Shown here piece by piece: positions 56,518 to 64,000 of a stretch of DNA of 64,000 bases; the first letter of the stretch is position 1, and each line of letters opens with the position of its first letter. The position numbers and the translations under genes are program-made. Below the pieces are notes generated by a model. It was not told the origin of the DNA and searched no databases. It saw only the letters and a program-made list of their open reading frames with translations. This stretch comes from Vitis vinifera (taxonomy: Eukaryota; Streptophyta; Magnoliopsida; Vitales; Vitaceae). Where the stretch lies: the NCBI RefSeq assembly GCF_030704535.1, contig NC_081822.1:8722501-8786500 (forward strand), given 5' to 3'.

Positions 56518-56694
56518 TAAAGTGTTGACAGCTGGCGCGTTCTTTTGTCCCCTCCACCATCCCTTTGGGTGCTCATTTCCCTCATCTTCTCTCTCCGTCC
56601 TCTCTCTCTCTCTCAATCCCTTCCCTGTTACACAATACTAAATTTGGGCTTGATTTCACCATAAAAATTAACATATATATTTATTGTTAATGAT

Positions 56695-59600
56695 ATGGAG
56701 AGTTTCAGAACCAGGCAGACTTCAGGACTCACCGGTGGCGACTCCACCGAGTCTGTTGACCAGGAAGAGACTTCTAGCCTAGTAATTCTTCTTCTTCCTC
56801 TTTTCCTAGTTCATATTAATATATTTTTCTGAATTTTTTTTTATATAATCGTTTTGGGTTTCAGTGGAATCTTGGGGTCTGCTTTTGTTGATTGGTTTCT
56901 TTTTTCTTTTTTACTTATTATTAGAGTTTGAGAATCAAGGTTGTTCCTGAATATTTTAAGTTGCGTATGGAATGAAAAGCTCAAGCTTTTTTTTTTTTTT
57001 TCTTTTTAATTATTGTTGTTATTTTTTTTAGTGCAGAAGAAATTAATTTTAATTCAGGTTTGTACTTTTAATCGATTGCCTTTTTACAACGGGGAAATGG
57101 GTCTGGGGATAGAACTGCAAACAACGCATAGTAGGCTGTGGGATCGGTCAGTCTGATGAATATTGTATTGCGTACAGATATTTTAAACTATTTCCCATAT
57201 TCGAGTTCTGGGTGTTTTTCTTCTGGTTCTTATCTTTCTCGTGCCTCGTTTTAATTGATTAGATCAGAGGGTGTTTGTAATACGATTCAAGACACAGACC
57301 AATAAGTCTGGAGAAATTCGTTAAAAAATAGCATCAGAAAGTCTTGGAGCTCCAGTTGAATTGGAAGGCAGTTTGTAGTCTCCAACAGACTTAAGTAGCT
57401 AAGTCTGTTTTCCTCGTACCAAGAAGGAAAAGAAATAGTGTTAGTGAATACTATGATCGTGCATATGGTATGACAATTGGGAAAATGTCTGTCCTTAGAA
57501 CATTTGACATCGTTTCTTACCTTTGTTTGGCTTTTTTCTTTTGATTCCTACATACCATGTTCTGTGTCCTCTGTCTACCATAAATCTAGTGGATTATTGT
57601 TGTATTGAGTTTAATTCCCATTGCATTTTTTGAGGTCATGTGGTTCTAATAATGATAATAATGTGATAGGACTCTCCAGTGACGGAACCTATGTCCATGG
57701 AATGGACGGATGAGAAGCACAGTTTGTACCTCAAATCCATGGAAGCATCATTTGTTGACCAGTTATATAATTCTCTTGGTTTGCTTGGTTGGCACTCTCA
57801 AAAAGAGAACCCATCAGATTCCAAACCATCCTTGCAAATGCTTTGTAAAACCCGCAACTCATCTGGCCAGGTCTGAACCTACCACTCTCTTCTGTTTCAT
57901 GTGCTGCCTTCCTCATTATATGAGATTTTGGCTTTAAATTTCTGCCATTGCTTTCTGTGTGACTCCTTTCATTCTTTTCTTCCAACTTCCCAGTTCAAGG
58001 TTCTTCGTGGTGGCTTCTGGCAGAAGATCAATTTTGAAAGAGCTAGGAAGCAAATGGTTAAAGCAGATGGATCTCATGTTCTTCTAGCAAATCCATGGAT
58101 CCAGCATTTCAGATCGGCGTGCAGGGATGAAACTGTAGTGTTGCCTGCTCCTCAGGAGAATGGTTCTTCCACAAGGAAAGCAGTCCCCTCTAGAGGGAAA
58201 AAGGCATCACCCTGTGGATTAGCCACCACTTCAAAGCAGTTCCCCATGTATCACTGTCATTTGCGCCAACGAGATTCCCTCAGCACCAATACAGGTAGTC
58301 ATTGGCTATATATTGTTGTATTCTGGAAGATTCTCCTTTTCTTATTGTGTATGCAAAGACACACAAGCACACATGTATATGTATGTATGTATGTATATTA
58401 GATTTGTGTTAACTGATCCGTGCTTCTTCCTATATACATTCTGAATTACTTGCTTGTTGATATAAGTATTATCACTGAGAAATACAGAGCATGAATAATT
58501 TAAATATTTGGTGCATTTATTGAATAATATTTCAAAATCTAATGTTTTCTTTTAGCTGATACATAATCTCAGATTTGTTAGCTGCGTGAATTCTTATTTA
58601 TTCCTTGGTACCGTCACTTAAATTTTCTTGCTTCACTCTGCCAAGTAAAGGCAATGCATAAATATTATAAGTGGTTCTTATTTATTTATTTGGAAAGGTT
58701 TACTTAACAATGTTGACTTGAAAACCTAGGGCCATTTACAATGTTAGAAACCGGGGTTTTGTTTAATTTTTCAGAAAGGTTTGGTTGACAATGGTGACTT
58801 GAAAAACTAAGGTCAACCTAAAGATCAAGAAATGTCTCCCTTGTGATATGGGACCGAGAAACTTAGGATTCTACAATCTGGATTCAGATTTAACAAGAAT
58901 GGCTTGAGCAAGGCTCTAAATCATTAATTGAATTCATTTTTAAGAGGGAAGAACTTGAAAATGCTTTCTCTTATGATGTTTTGTGCTCAAATACTTGTAT
59001 TTCTTTCCCTGTCAAGACCTTTTCTACTTCAATGCATTTTGTGATTCTCGGGAGGCCTAAGCCTCAAGAGTTGAACATTTCTGAATTCACCCCAATAATG
59101 CCATCACTACAGCATTTCAACCGATGACGAGCTCCAATCCCTTTTAATAGCCAAACATATCCCTCATGCTCTAAGCCGATATTCTTAGCACTTTGCCATA
59201 TTCTCAATCATTGTCTGTAGTTTGAACATGAGGTGCCAATCATCTTGATGCATGCCAATGGAGACTGAATTGAGTATGAGATATCCAGTCCCGTAGGCAC
59301 TGGAGAAATAGGTTCCTTTGACATGTCACAGTGATGCCTGTGTTGTGCTTGGGCTTGGCTACTAGGTGAAAACTATGGTATCTCAATCATGGACAATACA
59401 CCCTTTCTTTTTTCCTTTTTCTGCTTTGTACTCTGTGATTCATGATGCATCTGTATGCTGCAAAATGGAGATTCTTTACTCATTGACAGGAAATTTTCAT
59501 GATCCTTCCATACTTTAGCCACTTAATACTTCAGATACTAGCGAATTAGGGACAAAAAAAAGGAAGGTTTAAGTGATTTTAGCTCCTGAAACTAATTAGA

Positions 59601-59885
59601 ATATTTTATTTCATGCAGAGGTGTCTGATCAGAACTTTCTTGACGATGATGTTGAAGGGGGGAGGGAAAACAGTCTAGTCAGTGCAAAGAGGATGAAAAC
59701 AATAGTGGTTGATACTTGTGTCAATGATCAAGTACTGTGTTGGACCGTTAGCATCATTTTATTGTATTCTGTACATCATAATATCATGTGGTTCTCAATC
59801 CATTAAGTGGTTTTTTCAGGTTGTTCCTTCTCACAGACATACTGTCACTGGAGATGCCACTATGAACAGTGTCCCTGCAGACTGA
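56695..59885 (+). CDS. COR27: Cold-regulated protein 27/28-type clock and cold regulator
   Basis: In Arabidopsis COR27/COR28 are nuclear night-time repressors linking blue-light and COP1 signalling, the circadian clock and freezing tolerance. Exons 56695-56781, 57670-57870, 57994-58294, 59619-59731 and 59820-59885 join in frame to 255 residues. The signature block is in exon 2: EWTDEKHSLYLKSMEASFVD followed by QLYNSLGLLGW. Exon 3 has FKVLRGGFWQKINFERAR and NPWIQHFRS, and exon 4 the SDQNFLDDD and AKRMKT blocks; KRMK is a likely nuclear signal. The N-terminus is Ser/Thr-rich. The first ATG after the promoter was taken. The assignment rests on recognition of these blocks; COR27 versus COR28 cannot be separated here. 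Confidence 0.85.
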
Positions 59886-60850
59886 TGAAGGATTCTATCA
59901 ATGACTGTCAAGCAAGCAACAAGGCTGGCTTCAGATCACAATTTGGTCTGTGTATATATTCTTTTCTGTTCCGGAGGTGGATGAAGGAAACTTGGGGCAT
60001 ATTGATTGTTATAACTCATAAACCAACAACAAAATCAAGAGAGGGAAAGCATAGTAGATGTGGCTTTAGTACTATGAAAGAGGAGCATGGAGAGAGAGAG
60101 GAAGAGACGGCACCAATAGGTGTGTCTTTACTCTCTGGTAGTACAAATTGGGGTATGGACAAGAATGAAGAATGTTGTGTGCGACCACTCTTCTTCCTCT
60201 TTCTTTTTGGGTGGGTGGAGCTGTTTGTTGTTGATTTGTGTCTGGGCATAGTATATGTATTGACGAGAACCTGACTTCCATGGCTATAACAAGCACATAA
60301 CAAACATTTGTATATGTTTCTTTTTTGTGATTTTATGGATGTGTAGCAAGCGCATTATATTATATAGATATGAATGAAGTTATATTAGGCCTTTTCAAAC
60401 CCCAATAAAATGAACTGCACACCATAATCCTACGTGCATATTCATATGGGAATTTTGTCCAATCCAATTTCATATACAGGATTTGGCGTACAAATCCATT
60501 TCTGGGTCCACGCCCATCAGAGAAAGAATGACTGATGATGGTTTTTAAATTTCAATCGTAAATGATTGGAATCTGGGAAAGGGCACCAAATTTTCATGGG
60601 ATTTTGAAAATAATAATAATAATAATAATAAAAAAATATGACACTTTTAAAATTATTTCTTCTAGATTTATGGCATTTTTGAAGTTTCTTTTCAAAACTT
60701 CCAAGCATCATAAATTTAAACAAAAGTTCAAAAGTGGCATGCTTTTGACTCGATGGTCGGGTCAATGTCAAAGAAGCAAAGGCGAACCTTCTAAAGAGTC
60801 CGTTTATTTCTATTTCATGGTACCGACCCAATCTCCCCCCCCCCCTTTTT
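59886..60850. other. 3' region of the COR27-type gene and spacer
   Basis: This contains the 3' untranslated region and the promoter side of the next gene. An ATA/AAT trinucleotide run lies at 60610-60630 and a C9 run at about 60836-60844. Open frames here look like chance. Confidence 0.45.
60610..60630. repeat. (TAA)7 microsatellite
   Basis: A perfect trinucleotide run followed by A's, intergenic. Confidence 0.85.
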
Positions 60851-61035
60851 GATAGGACACAAAAAGGGAAACCGAAAAAGGGAAGCGAAACTGATAAAAC
60901 TTGTTGAAACACCTCCTCCCTCCATTCTTCTCTGATTTCTCGCTCCTTCTCTCATCCCAGGACCCATTTTCCCCCCGTCGTTTGTTGTTTAGCGGGGCAG
61001 TTTTTTTATTTGCATGAGTTAGGTGTGCAATCACG

Positions 61036-61325
61036 ATGCAGCCATTTTTTACGACGGCGAGGGCTGTTGGGTCCTTCGTCCGCCGTAGTAACTGCGTGAG
61101 GTCTGCCAAGAACGGTGGGCAGTCGCGGATGTTATTCAATCAGACTAGGTGCTTGAGTGGCATTGCTCCGGTCCATGAATCGCTCCTTGCTAACAAGGAT
61201 TTTAATACTTTGATGGGAAGAATGTGTTGCAGCAGTGCTGTTCAAAGGAGGAGTTTTCTTGGTTGTGTAGACGGAGAAGAGGGCGGTATTCTATCTAAAG
61301 TTTATGAGGAACGGCGCATTATAGG
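61036..61325 (+). CDS. COQ10: COQ10-type coenzyme Q-binding protein, first exon only
   Basis: This is a mitochondrial START-domain protein that binds coenzyme Q and is needed for respiration. Only exon 1 is inside the window: ATG 61036 to a GTAACC donor after 61325, 96 codons plus two bases. The N-terminus (MQPFFTTARAVGSFVRRSN...) is Arg/Ser-rich without acids, a typical mitochondrial presequence. The end of the exon, RRSFLGCVDGEEG followed by ILSKVYEERRIIG, matches the segment just before the START domain in plant COQ10-like proteins. The lipid-binding domain must lie beyond 64000; intron 1 is at least 2.67 kb and contains LINE sequence on the opposite strand. Confidence 0.75.
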
Positions 61326-61689
61326 GTAACCAATTTGGCTTATTCTCTGTTTCGTTGCTAAGGATTTGTAAGAGGATAATTGAAAATAAAACTTGGAAAT
61401 TTCTATTAGTTTTGGGGTTGAAATAGCTGCTGTAATATTCCTAATTTTCTGTTTCTTTTCTCTTCTGTTGCCTGGATGATTTTTCTGCAAATGAAACGAA
61501 GAAATTACTTCATTCTCGTCTGTCAGCATTGTTATTGTGTTTCTTTGAAAAATGCTACCCGTACAATTCGAAGAATTGGGCAAACCCTCTGCACAAAATA
61601 AGGTTCTCCCATAACTGAGGAAACAAAATTGAAAATCTGTATGATGTTTCACTTCATTCTAGAATTCTAAAAGATATTGCATCTTCCTT

Positions 61690-62600
61690 GTTGCCACCCC
61701 CACCCCCCTTATACAAAAAAGGCTTAAAGGCTAGCAAGAGAGAAAAGGGCAGAGCTAAAACAAACCATCCAAACAGCATCCAACCCCAACTCCTTAGAAA
61801 ACTGGACAGGCCTGATGGGAAATACCTAAAAGCTACCTCGCAAGAAACACCTAAAGCCTAGGATGGACAAGAAACCACTCGAGAGTCCTTCTACAACCAA
61901 AAACCATCAACCAAGCTAGGGGTGAAGAAAGCGACCTCATAGAGAGAACTAAAACCCCATTGCTCTCCCTTCGTTCCCTGATTGAGAGAGGAGAGCAATT
62001 GTAATTTACTGAACATTCTAGCTTTTAGGTTTCCTTCTCCAAACGAGTAGATGAGAATTTCCTATTTTCCCTTGAGACCTTAAACCCATGTCCTTTTCTT
62101 GACTCCATTCTTTTTAAAAGGGAAGTAATTTCCTTTTCAAATCCCACCATTGACAAACCCAAAAAACTACTGAAATTGGCAAACTTACTAGGAAGACTCG
62201 TAAAGCTAAGCTCCTTCCCCTTTGATAGGCAATAGGCCTCCACAACTTGGTTGACCTCCAACTCCTTACCCGAAGGACCCTTCTCTTCATACCACATAAG
62301 ATCTAACATCCTTCGATTTTGGAACATCATTCAAAACGGCCAAGAACCAGAAATTAGAGTCCCCAAGGGAGGCGCCACCCTTGTCTGACATGCTAACATC
62401 AAGAGTGGGGACCTACCTTTAAGCCTACTGCTTCTGCCATCAGGGTTCATCCACACCTGAAATCCACTCCATCAGACTGAATCATTGCCTTTAGGAGAGG
62501 GGATATGCGAAGAACTCCAGAGAGGAAGCAGAATCACCAATGTTAGGGTTCCTTTGACATCTTTCTTGGGAACTTAAAACCAGGGTTCCAAAAGACATGG
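61690..62600 (-). mobile_element. LINE 5'-region fragment (minus) in COQ10 intron 1
   Basis: On the minus strand a frame (62330-62025) reads SMVGFEKEITSLLKRMESRK and RKFSSTRLEKET. KLECSVNYN follows in the next frame (about 62022-61996), the linker that lies just before the endonuclease in plant LINE ORFs. No endonuclease or reverse transcriptase follows, so this is a fragment. It abuts the 3' end of another LINE at 62612. Confidence 0.5.
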
Positions 62601-62611
62601 GTTGGCTTGGC

Positions 62612-64000
62612 TTTTTTTTTTGATAAGTAAGAAAAGTATTGTATTGCTAAGAGGCGCTAAAATAGTGACTCAAGATGTACATAATAGAAAGGAAAATACT
62701 CACCCCCTTACAAGTAAAATAAAAAATTGTCCATAAAGATGTACAAAAAAAGTATCAACGGGAACCCACTCAATGAATGAACTCAACAAAGGTAGAGGGA
62801 TCATCTTTTATAAACAAATTAGTCTCCGACCAAAGTGAGTTAAGAAAAGAAGTTTTTAGCCTTTGGATGGACAACACCTCATTTTCAAAGGCGATTCTAT
62901 TGCTAGTCTTCCAAACTGTCCAAAAAATGCAAAGAGGACCCGCTCTCCAAACAGTCTTGCGCTTCTTTCCCATAAAGAAACCAGTCCAACCCAATAGTGT
63001 TTCCCTAATCGACAATGGGAACATCGAAGACACTCTAAAAAGAGTGAAAAACATCTCTCACAATGCATTTTTCTTTTCATAATGAAGAAGGAGGTGGTTA
63101 GTGGATTCCTTTTCCGCTTGACAAAAATAACATCTATTTGCTAAGGCCCATCCCTTTTTTTTTTAACTTGGTCCAAGGTTAAAACTTTACCCCAAGAAGC
63201 CTCCCAAGCAAAGAAGCTTACTTTTGGCTTCACACACAACTTCCAAATGTTCTTCATTGGAAATAACACCGAGGAACTTTGTAAAGTGACTTTGTCGAGA
63301 AAATTCCATCCTTTGTTTCCATCCACTGCACCCTATCCTCCTCTTCCAAGATCAGTTTTTGACCACACAGGCGTAACAGAAAGCCCTCCACCTCTTCCAT
63401 CTCCCAATCGTTAAAGGACCTTGTAAAGCAAGGACTTCAATTCCTTCTGCTGTCCCGGACCTAACATCCTTCACCCAAGCTTCTTCTGGATCAGCTAGAG
63501 CGAACAAGGAAGGGAAAGAAACTCACAAAGGTGTATTCCCACACCAAGCATCCTTCCAAAAACTCACCCTTTGCCTATTCCCCACCACAAAGGAGAGTCT
63601 ACTGCTAACTGTGTGCCCGAACTTCCTAATTGTTTTCCACAACCCTACACCATACCCCTCTCTTACATCCCGAGAACACCACCCTCCTTGTTTCTCTCCA
63701 TATTTCCTTCTAATTACTTGGTTTCATAAAGCCCCTTTCTTATTTGCAAAATGCCAGCTCCATTTGCAAATGAGAGCCGTATTGAGTGTAGAAATGCTCT
63801 TAACCCCCAGACCCCATTTTCTCTTAAGAAGATAAGTTGTTGCCCATCTTACTAAATGAGGTCTTCGGACTAAAGCTCCACCTCCTCACAAGAAATCTCT
63901 CTGAATTTGCTCCAACCTTAATCTGACCCCCCTTGGCAATTGAAGAATAGGCAAGTTGAACAGTGTACTCCTAATCAAGGTAATTCTTCCTCCCTTAGAA
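62612..64000 (-). mobile_element. LINE 3' end (minus), runs off the window
   Basis: The T run at 62612-62621 is the poly(A) tail on the minus strand. Above it the minus strand encodes the end of ORF2: MKNIWKLCVKPKVSFFAWEASWGKVLTLDQVKKK (63262-63160) and, across frame changes, the zf-RVT zinc finger (CYFCQAEKESTNHLLLHYE, about 63130-63075) and GFFMGKKRKTVWRAGPLCIF (about 62980). The order matches the LINE at 51.6 kb, with substantial divergence. The reverse transcriptase would lie to the right of the window. Confidence 0.8.

Overview
This window is nuclear DNA of a flowering plant. Long AT-rich introns with GT-AG boundaries, plant-only gene families and nested plant transposons show this. The protein sequences and repeat types look most like grapevine (Vitis); that is from memory of the families, not a search. 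There is no bacterial, organellar or viral gene block.

Layout: (1) 0.35-0.6 kb, minus, a possible 47-residue acidic protein. (2) 1.4-5.9 kb, plus, an 8-exon gene for THO complex subunit 5. (3) 7.9-15.1 kb, minus, a 4-exon ABF/AREB bZIP factor of abscisic-acid signalling; its first intron holds a tiny LTR element and a MITE. (4) 15.7-20.3 kb, intergenic, with a broken RING-CH (SUD1/DOA10-type) exon and an eroded gypsy pol relic. (5) 20.9-24.8 kb, minus, a 3-exon DCL-type chloroplast protein. (6) 25.4-34.3 kb, a gene graveyard: a broken AQUARIUS first exon, a glutamate-receptor-like (GLR) pseudogene split by a 786-bp fold-back transposon, and a second GLR relic. (7) 36.4-54.9 kb, plus, a 12-exon NDR-type AGC kinase; its 8.7-kb intron 10 is filled mainly by LINE sequence. 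(8) 56.7-59.9 kb, plus, a 5-exon COR27/COR28-type cold- and clock-regulated gene with three evening elements and a G-box upstream. (9) 61.0 kb to beyond the right edge, plus, the first exon of a COQ10-type mitochondrial coenzyme Q-binding protein, whose first intron is invaded by LINE sequence on the minus strand.

The intact genes are unrelated housekeeping or signalling genes; nothing suggests a cluster or operon. Two (ABF and COR27-type) belong to abiotic-stress regulation, but I see no evidence that their nearness is functional. All spliced models below were assembled by hand from GT-AG sites and keep frame across every junction; no transcript data were available. I found no wholly new molecular system. 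The most informative observations are the fold-back insertion with its target duplication, the minimal LTR element, the pseudogene fragments, the nested MITE/LINE insertions, two same-period triplications inside one LINE, and the evening-element cluster.
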